Source: Gammaproteobacteria bacterium
Lineage (GTDB): Bacteria; Pseudomonadota; Gammaproteobacteria; GCA-001735895
Length of the DNA: 45,743 nt
Direction of reading: 5' to 3'
Assembly: GCA_024224415.1 (NCBI GenBank)
Contig: JAAENK010000156.1
Location: forward strand, 1 to 45,743
The position numbers and the translations under genes are program-made. Positions within the stretch are counted from its first letter, which is position 1, and every line of letters begins with the position of its first letter. This document shows positions 27,445 through 36,973 of this stretch, piece after piece. The notes beneath the pieces were generated by a model that saw only the letters and a list, made by a program, of their open reading frames with translations, did no database searches and was not told the origin of the DNA.

Positions 27445-27819
27445 CTAATCCGGCGCTCCGATTTCGACACGTTCTACGCCGGCAACAAAAATTTTGCGCC
27501 CTTCGACGGTAGTAAAGTTATTGCTCTGTATATCTTCACGGCGCGCTTTATAGCTTATGCTCTGTCCCGACTGGGTATTGATAACATGCACTGTGACGAC
27601 GGTATTCTTGTCCTGGAGTTCCAGCGATATCATGACCCCGGCCGCAATCACCATAAGCAGCATAAATGACCAGGCAGCCTGTCGAAATAGCTTCTGCTTT
27701 TGCTGATTTTTCGGATTTGGCACGATTTTAAGCTGCGGATTCGTATTTTCACGCCGTGCCGAAAGCATCCACATGCAGCCAATAATTACCAGTACAGTCA
27801 CCAGTATCTTCGTTAACAT
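27445..27819 (-). CDS. Small two-helix membrane protein, unknown function
   Basis: 124 aa that I cannot assign to a family. There are two hydrophobic helices (about residues 3-20 and 47-67) separated by a basic linker with KNQQKQKLFRQAA. The C-terminal soluble domain (about 72-124) contains VHVINTQSGQSISYKARRED and GRKIFVAGVERVEIG, a small beta-rich pattern likely in the periplasm. It is transcribed divergently from glnE, with 185 bases between starts, and precedes the chemoreceptor on the same strand by 88 bases. Confidence 0.75.
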   Translation of the reverse strand: MLTKILVTVLVIIGCMWMLSARRENTNPQLKIVPNPKNQQKQKLFRQAAWSFMLLMVIAAGVMISLELQDKNTVVTVHVINTQSGQSISYKARREDIQSNNFTTVEGRKIFVAGVERVEIGAPD

Positions 27820-28004
27820 TCGTAACCTCGTTATGTGCGGCCAAACACTACCATGTGATCATGCAGTGGTCTAATAAAACAGGACACATTAATGAGAGAC
27901 CATAACTATCAACATCATGTAAATGAGGCTGTATCAGTTTTTCAATCGCTGGGCATTCAATTTTATGTAAAATGCTGTAATTAGGTTTGCTTAATTTTAT
28001 TAAT

Positions 28005-30809
28005 ATGAAACACATTTTGACAACGCAATTACTAACGTCAGAAGACCAATACCTGTGGCAGCAGCTTGAATCCAGTCTCGAAAAGAATGATTTTAGGACC
28101 CAGGTAGCGCAGCTTGTTATTGCCTCCTCCTATGCACTGAAACAACTTATCCATACTCCAGAGCTGTTAAATGGCCTGCAAACACTCACCGAATTCAAGC
28201 TTGATGATTTCCCGGAAACAACAAGTAACCAGCAAGCAGTGGATCTGATTCAGGTCAAGCAATTACTCAGGCAATACCGGCATCGCAAACTGGTGGAAAT
28301 CATTTATCTCGACATAGTTAAACAAACACCCTTGCCCCTAGTCCTGCAACACCTCAGCGACCTCGCCGACCTACTCATAGCAAAGGCCCTCGAAGCCTGT
28401 GAAAAACAGCTGATCGACAAACACGGTCAACCACTCGATGCCGATGGTGAGCCGATGCATTTGAATATTATTGCGATGGGTAAACTCGGTGGTCGGGAGC
28501 TTAATTTTTCCTCCGATATCGACCTGATCTGCTGCTACGCCAATGATGGAGATCTTGGGGGATTTGGTCACCTTCCCTATCAGGAATTTTTTACCCGCGT
28601 GGTTAAGTCAGTTGCCAAATGTCTAGGCGAAAACACTGAAGACGGTTTTGTCTATCGTGTCGATTTGCGCCTGAGGCCATGGGGTGACTCCGGCCCTGTG
28701 GTGCTGAGCCATGCTGCGCTGGAACATTATTATCAGTTGCACGGTCGAGAATGGGAACAGTATGCGATGGTAAAAGCGCGCGTGTTAACCGGCAGCGAGT
28801 CGGACCGTAATTACCTGACCTCTATTTTCAAGCCCTTTGTCTATCGTAAATATCACGATTATCGTGTCTTCGAGGGCCTGGCGACGCTGAAGGACAAGAT
28901 TAACAGACAGGCCCAGGCACGCGGTATGCGTGACAATATCAAGCTAGGCCCCGGGGGCATTCGCGAAATAGAATTTTTTGTCCAGGCCTTTCAGATACTA
29001 AAAGGTGGGCGCAACAACCAGTTGCAATCTCCTCAAATATTTCATTGCCTGGACATTCTGCAAGCGCAACAGGTTATCGATATTGAAACCGTTAAAGACT
29101 TGCGTAATGCCTATGTTTACCTGCGCATACTGGAGAATCGCATCCAGATGCTTGGCGATGAGCAAACGCATAGCTTTCCGTCAGATGATATGTCTCGACA
29201 AAGAATCGCCAGCGCCATGGGTGAAGAAAGCTGGACAATTGTTGAACAAATCCAGCAACGGTATCGACAAACTATCAGTACACATTTTACCGATTTATTC
29301 AAACGCAACGAACAACCCGAGCAACAACACTTGGTCAGCGATGACAGTACTCAGCAGGAGCTGCTCGAATTTCTGCATACTCACGGTATCGACGCCGCAG
29401 AATCCATACAGCAACGCTTGCAGGCTTTTTTCCAGTCCAAGTCCTGGCATTTCATGTCGGCCAAAGCAAAGCAGCGATTTGGTACACTATTGCCCAGGCT
29501 GTTGGTCGAAGTCGCCAGAAGCAAACAACAAATCATCCTGTTTGAGCGGCTACTCAAATTATTTTCCAGCATCGCCGGTCGCAGCGTCTACTTTGAATTG
29601 TTAAACCAGAATGATTTATTGCTGGTCAAACTTACCGATTTATTCGACAAGAGTGAATGGATTGCCGACGAAGTCAGCCAGTATCCGATGCTACTCGAAC
29701 AGTTGATCCAGACCGGTGACCTGAGTAATCGATTCGACCGTAAAACTCTGGTAGCCAGTCTCAAACTACAGCTCAACAATGTCGTGGATGACGATGAACT
29801 GGAACTCGATGTCCTGCGATTGTTCAAACGCGAGCAGACCATTGTGATAGCGACCGCCGAACTCGCCGAGGAAATCAGCACAACCAAGGTCAGCCTATAT
29901 TTATCGGAGCTGGCGGAAATTCTGCTCGAAGCTGTATACCGACTCGCCAGCAAGACACTGCAGGATAAGTATGGCCTACCCCAATACAGCTCCGATGGAA
30001 CCACGCAAATCGCGGAAATGTCGATAATCGGTTATGGCAAACTTGGCGGTAACGAAATGCACTATCAATCAGACCTGGATGTCATTTTCCTGCATAACTC
30101 CTGCGGTGAAAAACAGCAAACCAGCGGTGAGAAATTGATAGATAATACTTATTACTTTTCTCGGCTGGCGCAAAAAATAATTTCCATGACTAGCGTCCTG
30201 ACCGGTTCTGGCAAGCTTTACGAAATTGACTCGCGCCTGCGCCCCGAAGGCAATTCTGGTCTACTGGTATCGTCGACCCAGGCCTATTTAAAATATCAGC
30301 TTGAAAAAGCCTGGACCTGGGAACACCAGGCGCTGGTGCGGGCACGCCCCGTAGCCGGATCCAGCTTACTCGGGGCCAACTTCGAGGACATGCGGCGAAC
30401 CATTTTGAGCCTGGCCAGGGACGAGGCAACACTAGGACAGGACGTGTTAGCAATGCGTGAGAAAATGTATCATGCCAAACAGCCATCCGAAGGTGAATTC
30501 AGGAATCTGAAACATTCCCACGGTTGCATGATCGACATTGAGTTTATGGTGCAGTACTGGGTGCTGTTACATGCAAATAAAAATGGCTCAATTTGTTCAT
30601 ATTCTGATAATATTCGTCTGCTTAACGAATTAATTCGGCTAGAATTAATATCCAGCTCATATTCGCAACTGATTGATAATTACCTTATTTATCATCGCTG
30701 GTTACATGAAACCGTGTTACAGAATAAACCTGCCGAAATTGCAACTGAAGCAATTGAAGCAGAGGTCACTCAGGTAATAGAATGCTGGAAAGAGTGTTTC
30801 AATATATAA
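28005..30809 (+). CDS. glnE: Bifunctional glutamine synthetase adenylyltransferase/deadenylase
   Basis: Attaches and removes AMP on glutamine synthetase in response to PII proteins and glutamine. ATG 28005 gives 934 aa, near the family norm; a TTG at 27987 would add six residues. Two nucleotidyltransferase domains are visible. The N-terminal (removing) one has GGRELNFSSDIDL and RVDLRLRPWGDSGP; the C-terminal (attaching) one has GGNEMHYQSDLDVIF and IDSRLRPEGNSG. The acidic pairs in both domains are intact. It is followed by ilvE after 17 bases, as in Pseudomonas. Confidence 0.96.
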   Translation: MKHILTTQLLTSEDQYLWQQLESSLEKNDFRTQVAQLVIASSYALKQLIHTPELLNGLQTLTEFKLDDFPETTSNQQAVDLIQVKQLLRQYRHRKLVEIIYLDIVKQTPLPLVLQHLSDLADLLIAKALEACEKQLIDKHGQPLDADGEPMHLNIIAMGKLGGRELNFSSDIDLICCYANDGDLGGFGHLPYQEFFTRVVKSVAKCLGENTEDGFVYRVDLRLRPWGDSGPVVLSHAALEHYYQLHGREWEQYAMVKARVLTGSESDRNYLTSIFKPFVYRKYHDYRVFEGLATLKDKINRQAQARGMRDNIKLGPGGIREIEFFVQAFQILKGGRNNQLQSPQIFHCLDILQAQQVIDIETVKDLRNAYVYLRILENRIQMLGDEQTHSFPSDDMSRQRIASAMGEESWTIVEQIQQRYRQTISTHFTDLFKRNEQPEQQHLVSDDSTQQELLEFLHTHGIDAAESIQQRLQAFFQSKSWHFMSAKAKQRFGTLLPRLLVEVARSKQQIILFERLLKLFSSIAGRSVYFELLNQNDLLLVKLTDLFDKSEWIADEVSQYPMLLEQLIQTGDLSNRFDRKTLVASLKLQLNNVVDDDELELDVLRLFKREQTIVIATAELAEEISTTKVSLYLSELAEILLEAVYRLASKTLQDKYGLPQYSSDGTTQIAEMSIIGYGKLGGNEMHYQSDLDVIFLHNSCGEKQQTSGEKLIDNTYYFSRLAQKIISMTSVLTGSGKLYEIDSRLRPEGNSGLLVSSTQAYLKYQLEKAWTWEHQALVRARPVAGSSLLGANFEDMRRTILSLARDEATLGQDVLAMREKMYHAKQPSEGEFRNLKHSHGCMIDIEFMVQYWVLLHANKNGSICSYSDNIRLLNELIRLELISSSYSQLIDNYLIYHRWLHETVLQNKPAEIATEAIEAEVTQVIECWKECFNI

Positions 30810-30826
30810 CCCGGGAGTAAAACACA

Positions 30827-31750
30827 ATGTCGATGGCCGATCGTGATGGTCTAATCTGGTTTGATGGTGAAATGGTTGCCTGGCGTGACGCTACTGTACA
30901 TGTCTTAACCCACACCCTGCACTATGGCATGGGCTGTTTCGAAGGTGTGCGCGCTTACCATGCAGACCAGGGCACCGCCATTTTTGCCCTCGAGGATCAT
31001 ACCAATCGCTTACTCGACTCCTGCAAAATTCTCGGCATGAAAAACCCCTACAGCGCCGAGCAGTTAAACGAAGCACAAATTGCAGCTATTCGTGAAAATA
31101 ATCTCGACAGCGCCTATATGCGTCCGATGTGTTTTTATGGCTCTGAAGGCATGGGGTTACGTGCAGACAAACTCAAAGTCCACTGCATTATCGCCGCCTG
31201 GGAATGGGGCGCCTATCTGGGACAGGAAGCTCTGCAAAAAGGTATACGTATAAAAACTTCATCCTTCACTCGCCATCACGTCAATATCGCGGTGACAAAA
31301 GCCAAGGCCAACGGGCAATATATCAATTCAATGATGGCGCTTAGTGAAGCTATTACCGATGGCTACGACGAGGCGCTACTGCTCGACCCTGAAGGTTATG
31401 TCGCAGAAGGTAGCGGCGAAAATATATTCGTTATTAAAGACGGCGTCATTTACACGCCGGAAGTTACTTCGGCTTTAAATGGCATAACCCGCAAAACACT
31501 TTTCATGCTGGCCAGGGACGCTGGTTACGACATCGTTGAAAAGCGTATAACCCGCGATGAAGTCTACATTGCCGACGAAGCATTTTTCACCGGCACCGCG
31601 GCGGAAGTCACTCCTATCGCCGAACTCGACAACCGCAATATCGGCTGCGGTTCACGCGGGCCGATTACCGAGCGCCTGCAAACCGACTATTTCGACCTGG
31701 TGCATGGCCGCAACGAAAAACATCTCAACTTATTAACTTTCATCAAATAG
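30827..31750 (+). CDS. ilvE: Branched-chain amino-acid aminotransferase
   Basis: PLP aminotransferase for the last step of valine, leucine and isoleucine synthesis, 307 aa. The N-terminus SMADRDGLIWFDGEMV and LTHTLHYGMGCFEGVRAY are characteristic. The PLP lysine is probably Lys160 in VTKAKANGQY, with GSGENIFV and the C-terminal FFTGTAAEVTPI phosphate-binding motif. A GGGAG ribosome site precedes the ATG. It is co-directional with glnE and the zinc-finger gene. Confidence 0.96.
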   Translation: MSMADRDGLIWFDGEMVAWRDATVHVLTHTLHYGMGCFEGVRAYHADQGTAIFALEDHTNRLLDSCKILGMKNPYSAEQLNEAQIAAIRENNLDSAYMRPMCFYGSEGMGLRADKLKVHCIIAAWEWGAYLGQEALQKGIRIKTSSFTRHHVNIAVTKAKANGQYINSMMALSEAITDGYDEALLLDPEGYVAEGSGENIFVIKDGVIYTPEVTSALNGITRKTLFMLARDAGYDIVEKRITRDEVYIADEAFFTGTAAEVTPIAELDNRNIGCGSRGPITERLQTDYFDLVHGRNEKHLNLLTFIK

Positions 31751-31757
31751 GGATAAC

Positions 31758-31970
31758 ATGGTCAATCCAGATACAGCCGCTCATCAAAGCGATTACGCCC
31801 AGCCAAATACAAAAACCGCAATCGAAGTCAAAGCCAACGAGCTGCCCATCCACTGCCCGCTTCCAGGCTCCAGCCTGTGGAACTCACACCCTCGTGTTTA
31901 TATTCCAGTACAGGAAAATGGCGGGGAAGCAAAATGCTCGTATTGTGGTACGATATTTAAGTTACTTTAG
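31758..31970 (+). CDS. CHCC-type zinc-finger protein
   Basis: 70 aa, mostly a zinc-finger of the CHCC class related to mitochondrial NDUFS6. Ligands are Cys in IHCPLPG, His in NSHPRVYIP, and the Cys pair in KCSYCGTIF. This small protein follows ilvE in many proteobacteria; its role is unknown. It starts 7 bases after ilvE. Confidence 0.85.
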   Translation: MVNPDTAAHQSDYAQPNTKTAIEVKANELPIHCPLPGSSLWNSHPRVYIPVQENGGEAKCSYCGTIFKLL

Positions 31971-31985
31971 TTCAAGGTGATTTCG

Positions 31986-32459
31986 ATGACAAAACCCAGG
32001 CACTTATTCCCTCCGCTATTGGCGAAACCACTCGTATTGATCCCTGGGCGGTTGCATGCCACGCTGATCTCAACTGCACTGAATAAGTTGTTTGCCGAAC
32101 AGATTAGCGATGGTGAGCTTGAGTTTATGGATGGACGATGTCTACAGGTCGAAGTGGTGGATGCAGGTATACGATTCATGCTGTCCTTTGATGGAAGGCG
32201 CTTATTCGCAGCAAATACAACTCTTTCTCCAGATCTAATATTTCGCGGTAATGTCTATGATTTTTTGCTATTGGCTGCTCGCAAAGAAGACAGCGATACA
32301 CTGTTTTTTCAGCGGCGTCTAAAAATTGAAGGCGACACGGATATGGGATTGGCCATCAAGAATTTTCTTGACGCCATTGAGATCGAATCACTACCCTATC
32401 ATCGTTTCACGGATCATTTTTTTAGTCATGGCCTGTCCCTGTATGAGCGGGTGACTTGA
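31986..32459 (+). CDS. ubiT: UbiT (YhbT), SCP2-domain accessory of anaerobic ubiquinone synthesis
   Basis: 157 aa SCP2 lipid-binding domain protein. UbiT works with UbiU and UbiV in the oxygen-independent ubiquinone pathway, probably binding prenylated intermediates, as established in E. coli. The ATG at 31986 has an AAGGTGA ribosome site; a GTG at 31977 is inside that site. Motifs include LFPPLLAKPLVLIPGRLH and FFQRRLKIEGDTDMGL near the end. Its 3' end overlaps the 3' end of ubiV by 38 bases on the opposite strand, unlike E. coli where ubiT and ubiUV diverge. Confidence 0.9.
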   Translation: MTKPRHLFPPLLAKPLVLIPGRLHATLISTALNKLFAEQISDGELEFMDGRCLQVEVVDAGIRFMLSFDGRRLFAANTTLSPDLIFRGNVYDFLLLAARKEDSDTLFFQRRLKIEGDTDMGLAIKNFLDAIEIESLPYHRFTDHFFSHGLSLYERVT

Positions 32460-33357
32460 TACAATTTTCCATACCGGCATCACCATTCCAGTAACCATTA
32501 CATGCCATGTCGGGCATCCACTCTTCTAGCTCGGAATTGAAACGATCAGCAGATTGCGGCTGTTTTAGTACCGACGAAAAACGCTCAATAATATCGATAG
32601 TATGCTCAGACTGTGGACTGATACGTAATACATCGACACCCAGCTCTACAAACTGATCCATCTCACCCAGCAGATTTACGGTTCGTGCCGACTGTGTCTG
32701 AATGCCATTAATACACAGGAATGCCTCGTCTTCCCGCGTTGATAGTAATAGGCCATCGGGATATTTTTGGCAGCAAAACTGGCAGTCATCTTTTTGTAAA
32801 TTTTCGGCACGGGCGCTAAAGCAACGGGCCGAGTAGGCCAATGGCAACCGTCCCCAGGCAAATATTTCGGTTTCAATGATGTCTGGACGGTTGCGCTGGA
32901 ACTCAGCCAGTTCGGTGACTGAGAGTTCAACCGGTAGCGTCCATCGAATTAAGCCTTTTTCTCCAAGTTTTTGCAGGCTGCGACTATTGTAGATATTGAC
33001 CGATGGGCCGCTAACGAAAGGTTTACCAAGCTCGTGCAGAATCTGCACAGTGGCGATATCATTAGCCTCAATTAGAAAAGGGCTATGTGAACAGGTCTTT
33101 TTCAGTGCACTCAGTTCAGATGCAGCCTCAAGTAGTGTCAGGGTGGAGAGGATTACCGTTTTGCCCTGCTCCTGCATTTGTTCACCGATACGCATCCAGT
33201 CATCATTTCGCATAATACGGCGTTTGGAGCAGACAACTTCGCCAAGGTAGACAATGTCGACATCAGTTTTAGCTACCTGATGATAGAAATCCTCGATTTT
33301 TTGCTTCGACCAATAATATTGAATTGGCCCGAGGGCTAGCTGAGGCATCTTTTTCAT
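32422..33357 (-). CDS. ubiV: UbiV (YhbV), iron-sulfur subunit of anaerobic ubiquinone hydroxylation
   Basis: U32 peptidase-like protein that with UbiU hydroxylates ubiquinone precursors without oxygen. ATG 33357 (311 aa) lies one base after the ubiU stop; a longer frame into ubiU is unlikely. Cys43 (GEVVCSKRR), Cys179 (YSARCF), Cys192 and Cys196 (CQFCC) match the four 4Fe-4S ligands. GPIQYYWSK and SGPSVNIYN are family motifs. It forms an operon with ubiU and converges on ubiT with a 38-base overlap. Confidence 0.92.
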   Translation of the reverse strand: MKKMPQLALGPIQYYWSKQKIEDFYHQVAKTDVDIVYLGEVVCSKRRIMRNDDWMRIGEQMQEQGKTVILSTLTLLEAASELSALKKTCSHSPFLIEANDIATVQILHELGKPFVSGPSVNIYNSRSLQKLGEKGLIRWTLPVELSVTELAEFQRNRPDIIETEIFAWGRLPLAYSARCFSARAENLQKDDCQFCCQKYPDGLLLSTREDEAFLCINGIQTQSARTVNLLGEMDQFVELGVDVLRISPQSEHTIDIIERFSSVLKQPQSADRFNSELEEWMPDMACNGYWNGDAGMENCIKSPAHTGTGHD

Positions 33358-33358
33358 A

Positions 33359-34354
33359 TTATTGCCATGGCCTGGCATAGGCTCCAAGTGTGGATTGTGC
33401 ACCCTCGGAAACCTTCTGCAGTGCATTCATCCATTCGGCATCTGGCATGAAATTTTCGGGGTCGCGTTTGCTTGCATCAATTGCGGCACGCAAAACCTGG
33501 GTTACCTGCTTGACATAGGTAGGGCTGCGCTGACGGCCTTCTACTTTCAAGGCACCGACACCTATGCGCATCAATTCTGGTAACAATGACAATGTATTCA
33601 GGCTAGTTGGTTCTTCAATGGCATATCCGATTTTATTTTCAACCTGAAAACGCCCTTTGCACAAGGTAGGGTATCCCGCATTTTCCCCCTCCTCATAACG
33701 ATCAATCAATACGCCGTTAAGTCTCGACTCCAGACCCTGATCCGTTTCTTTCCAGCGAACTGCACTACCGGGTGAGCAGGCGCCGAAAGTATTAGGTGAT
33801 TGACCAGTAGCATAGGATGATAGCAGGCAACGTCCCTCCACCATCACGCACAGGCTGCCGAAACCGAACACTTCAATATCAACTGGGCTCTCCTTAATTA
33901 CCTGCTCAACCTGCTTAACCGACAGAACGCGCGGTAGTACCGCACGCTGAATGCCAAAATTTTCGTGGTAGAAGCGCAATGAAGCCGCATTGGTCGCAGA
34001 TGCCTGCACTGAGAGGTGGAGACGTAAATCAGGCCAGCGCTCCGAGGCATAATCGAGGAGGCCGATATCGGCGAGTATCAGTGCATCTACGCCTAAATGC
34101 GCAGCTTTGTCCACTGCCTGTTTCCAGCGCTCAAAGCCAGTTACCTGTGGGTAGGTATTAATGGCGGCAAAGATTTTCCTACCTTGTTGATGCGCGTACG
34201 AGACGCCCTCGTTGGCTTTTTTATCGTTAAAGTTCAAGCCTGCAAAGTGACGTGCATTGGTATCATCCTGAAACCCGATATAGACCGCATCGGCGCCATT
34301 ATCGATAGCGGCCTTCAAAGACGGCAGATTACCTGCCGGGCAAATCAACTCCAT
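33359..34354 (-). CDS. ubiU: UbiU (YhbU), iron-sulfur subunit of anaerobic ubiquinone hydroxylation
   Basis: 331 aa U32 peptidase-family partner of UbiV; the heterodimer uses prephenate-derived hydroxylation in E. coli. The N-terminus ELICPAGNLPSLKAAIDNGAD is typical. Cys169, Cys176, Cys193 and Cys232 (GSLCVM, EGRCLL, FGACSPG, TLCKGRF) match the 4Fe-4S ligands. VGALKVEGRQRSP is conserved. The upstream gap to the dioxygenase gene (107 bases) contains an inverted repeat. No clear FNR box was found. Confidence 0.93.
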   Translation of the reverse strand: MELICPAGNLPSLKAAIDNGADAVYIGFQDDTNARHFAGLNFNDKKANEGVSYAHQQGRKIFAAINTYPQVTGFERWKQAVDKAAHLGVDALILADIGLLDYASERWPDLRLHLSVQASATNAASLRFYHENFGIQRAVLPRVLSVKQVEQVIKESPVDIEVFGFGSLCVMVEGRCLLSSYATGQSPNTFGACSPGSAVRWKETDQGLESRLNGVLIDRYEEGENAGYPTLCKGRFQVENKIGYAIEEPTSLNTLSLLPELMRIGVGALKVEGRQRSPTYVKQVTQVLRAAIDASKRDPENFMPDAEWMNALQKVSEGAQSTLGAYARPWQ

Positions 34355-34413
34355 ATAAAATTCCTGCTTTGCATGAGTAAAGCGGCCATTATCACTCTGA
34401 TTCGGTTGAGTGC

Positions 34414-34451
34414 AATAACCTTTATCAATAGAATTTTATCATCAGGTTATT
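34414..34451. repeat. Inverted repeat upstream of ubiU
   Basis: AATAACCT (34414-34421) mirrors AGGTTATT (34444-34451) exactly, with 22 bases between. The core AGGTTAT is the same half-site as in the palindrome before yjbQ. It could be a weak terminator of the dioxygenase gene (no T-run follows) or two operator half-sites about three helical turns apart. Confidence 0.4.
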
Positions 34452-34461
34452 ACTATGCGAG

Positions 34462-35346
34462 CTAGCCCGTTACTATCCGGTCAAAGTATCGCAAACGATA
34501 TAGCAGCCGTGGCGCTTCGGGATCATCGTTGAATCCCGAACGATCGTGTAAAACATTGTTACTGATCAAACCTTGTCCTGGCTGCAGAGTGGCACGGTAA
34601 ATATATGGTGAACCTGAATTCAGTATCTCATTCAGCGCTGTAACTGCCTGCTGTGTGAGACTGTCTTCACGCCAAATGACATGACGTTTGCGCGCCGTAT
34701 AACGCATATGTAAAACACCACCATCCCCCACCATAAAAACCGGCCCACGGCGGTCGGGTCGATTAACTTTTTCATCAACACGATTCTCCGGGATGATCAT
34801 TGCTTCTTCGTGCATCAAGGCGGCGACCAATGCAGGATCCCGATCACGTAGCAGAATATACGCAATCTCATGATCCATCAGTGCATTTTCTCCACCTTCA
34901 GCCGCAGCTCGAACACAATGTAACTGGAGGCCATAGATCTGTCGCGAAAGCTCATTGTAATACCCGTCGGTATGCCAGTGAATCGGGCGATTGGTATAAG
35001 GGATATAGTGTTTGTGCCAGTGGTCGTTTTTGACCTCCAGCGATGTGATTCCATCACTATCGGCACCGGTATTATTATCCAGAAATGCCAACCCAAATTG
35101 TGCTCCCAGTTGAAGGGGAACTGTTTTGTCTGGATCGTTTCCACTTGACCCAGAAAATATGACCATATTGGATTTGTGTATGCGCCACATCATGGCTTCA
35201 CGTTCAGCTAGACTGAGTTGAGCAGGGTCGTTGATCTCAACAATCAGTTGCTCAATATTGGTTGGATAATCCAGCAGTTTCTGTTCGCGCCATTGCTGAT
35301 AAGCGAGTTCGTTGTCCAGATCAAATTGTGGTTGTAATTGTTTCAA
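34462..35346 (-). CDS. TauD/TfdA-family 2-oxoglutarate/Fe(II) dioxygenase
   Basis: 294 aa. The facial triad is His125-x-Asp127 in IHWHTDGYYN and His267 in NNVLHDRSGF, with Arg280 in APRLLYRLR to bind 2-oxoglutarate. The N-terminal ERE-MMWRIHKSNMVIFSG region fits TauD-like folds. The substrate cannot be told; the family ranges from taurine and carnitine-like compounds to amino-acid derivatives. It lies between selD and ubiUV on the same strand, spaced 32 and 107 bases. An oxygen-dependent enzyme next to an oxygen-independent quinone pathway is notable. Confidence 0.85.
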   Translation of the reverse strand: MKQLQPQFDLDNELAYQQWREQKLLDYPTNIEQLIVEINDPAQLSLAEREAMMWRIHKSNMVIFSGSSGNDPDKTVPLQLGAQFGLAFLDNNTGADSDGITSLEVKNDHWHKHYIPYTNRPIHWHTDGYYNELSRQIYGLQLHCVRAAAEGGENALMDHEIAYILLRDRDPALVAALMHEEAMIIPENRVDEKVNRPDRRGPVFMVGDGGVLHMRYTARKRHVIWREDSLTQQAVTALNEILNSGSPYIYRATLQPGQGLISNNVLHDRSGFNDDPEAPRLLYRLRYFDRIVTG

Positions 35347-35378
35347 AAAGCTTTAACTACATTCAGTTATACGTATTT

Positions 35379-36407
35379 TTAACTGACGTTTATCCAATGT
35401 CCATTGCTCTTCGGGGCTATTTCCCCTATCTCATAGGCATGAGGAGCCACCCTGAGAAATTCCTCTACTGCATCCGGCATTACGGCTACCAGTAATCCCC
35501 CACTGGTTTGTGGATCACATAAAATCTGTTGCTGCTGCTCGGTGAGCTCAGATACATGCTGCCCATAGCTAGTAAAGTTGCGTTGACCTCCTCCTGGAAT
35601 ACAACCCAGCTTGCGATATTTTTCGACTGCAGGGTCCAATAGAGGAACTTGTTCAAAATTGAGCTGGGCTGCCACATTACTACCCTGGCAGATTTCCAGA
35701 AGGTGTCCCAGCAAACCAAAGCCGGTGACATCGGTCATCGCTGTAACAGCAGCTAATTGTCCCAACTGCTCACCAATGGTATTTAGCTTACTCATGCTAT
35801 TGATGGCGACATCGCTGTGCTCAGGTTTGAGTACTTTTTGTTTTTGGGCCGTGCTCAAAATACCCACACCCAGGGCTTTGGTTAAATAGAGAATACTGCC
35901 CACTTTAGCCTGATTGTTTTGCTTCAAATTTGCAATCTTTACCCTGCCAGTAGCAGCGAGGCCAAAAATAGGTTCGGGTGCATCAATGCTATGCCCACCG
36001 GCTAGAATTATCCCGGCATCTTTACAGGCCTGGCGTCCACCATCGACTACCCTTCCGGCAACATCCGCACCCAGCTTTGAAATGGGCCAACCCAATATAG
36101 CAATCGCCATCATTGGAGACGCACCCATTGCGTAAATGTCACTTAAAGCATTGGTCGCTGCTATCTGTCCAAAAGTAAACGGGTCATCAACAATTGGCAT
36201 GAAAAAGTCTGTGGTACTGACAATTGCTTCGCCATTACCAATATCATAAACAGCAGCATCATCCTTTGATTCATTACCTACCAGTAAATGCTTGTCCATG
36301 GAAAATTCTACCTGACCATGAAGAATGCTTTCCAGTATTGAGGGTGCAATTTTACAACCACAGCCTGCCCCATGGCTATACTCGGTTAATTTGACCTGAG
36401 AAGTCAT
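35379..36407 (-). CDS. selD: Selenophosphate synthase (selenide, water dikinase)
   Basis: Makes selenophosphate from selenide and ATP for selenocysteine and 2-selenouridine synthesis, 342 aa. The catalytic site is Cys16 in [10 protein letters not shown] with Lys19, so this is the cysteine form rather than a selenoprotein. [17 protein letters not shown] and ILAGGHSI are family motifs. No selA, selB, selC or selenouridine synthase gene is in the window, so the use of selenophosphate here is open. Confidence 0.95.
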   Translation of the reverse strand: MTSQVKLTEYSHGAGCGCKIAPSILESILHGQVEFSMDKHLLVGNESKDDAAVYDIGNGEAIVSTTDFFMPIVDDPFTFGQIAATNALSDIYAMGASPMMAIAILGWPISKLGADVAGRVVDGGRQACKDAGIILAGGHSIDAPEPIFGLAATGRVKIANLKQNNQAKVGSILYLTKALGVGILSTAQKQKVLKPEHSDVAINSMSKLNTIGEQLGQLAAVTAMTDVTGFGLLGHLLEICQGSNVAAQLNFEQVPLLDPAVEKYRKLGCIPGGGQRNFTSYGQHVSELTEQQQQILCDPQTSGGLLVAVMPDAVEEFLRVAPHAYEIGEIAPKSNGHWINVS

Positions 36408-36478
36408 ATGTTAGTAATTCAGATATAAAATAATGAACAGGATACGAGCATAACTACTACCATCATGGAAAGATAGCT

Positions 36479-36973
36479 TCATGCAATAGCCAATCGCAAC
36501 TCCGCCATCTGATTCGGGCTATTCTCAAAACCCCGTGCCTGGAAATTTATAGTCATCAACATACCCAGGCGGTTTTCTAAGATTGATGCGGCCAGGGGCT
36601 TTTGCAAATAATCACTGGCGCCCGCTTCGAAGGCCTCGTTGATGGTCAACGCGTAAGAGGTGCCTGACATCACTACTACCGGAATGTTATAAGTACCTGC
36701 ATGACTGGATATGAACTGGCAACCCTCAATGCCGTTGCCGTCTGGCAGGTTAATATCCATCAACACAAGGTCAAATGCTGGTACGCCGAATTCGTCTGGG
36801 CAATGATAATTCATTTCATGCATGCCTTCGGCAAGACTACTGGCCAGGGTAACCGAACCTACTCCGAGCTTGTCAAGCATCGCCGCAGTCAGACGTTGAA
36901 ATGATTCTGAATCATCAATCAAAAGTACACGACTGCCGACCAGGGCTTTTGACATTTTTTCAATCGGTAACAT
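36479..36973 (-). CDS. Single-domain response regulator
   Basis: 164 aa, essentially one CheY-like receiver. The acidic pair is in LLIDDSES (Asp20, Asp21), the phospho-acceptor is Asp73 in LMDINLPDGNG, and Lys125 is in YLQKPL. A C-terminal tail of about 30 residues has no recognisable output domain. No kinase gene is adjacent. It could be a phosphate sink or act through protein contacts; partner unknown. Confidence 0.85.
   Translation of the reverse strand: MLPIEKMSKALVGSRVLLIDDSESFQRLTAAMLDKLGVGSVTLASSLAEGMHEMNYHCPDEFGVPAFDLVLMDINLPDGNGIEGCQFISSHAGTYNIPVVVMSGTSYALTINEAFEAGASDYLQKPLAASILENRLGMLMTINFQARGFENSPNQMAELRLAIA

Noticed and set aside
34355..34461. FNR box upstream of ubiU
   Set aside because: ATCAA occurs at about 34424-34428, but the partner TTGAT at the right spacing is absent.
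35379..36407. SelD as a selenoprotein
   Set aside because: The catalytic position is a cysteine codon and the frame is uninterrupted.
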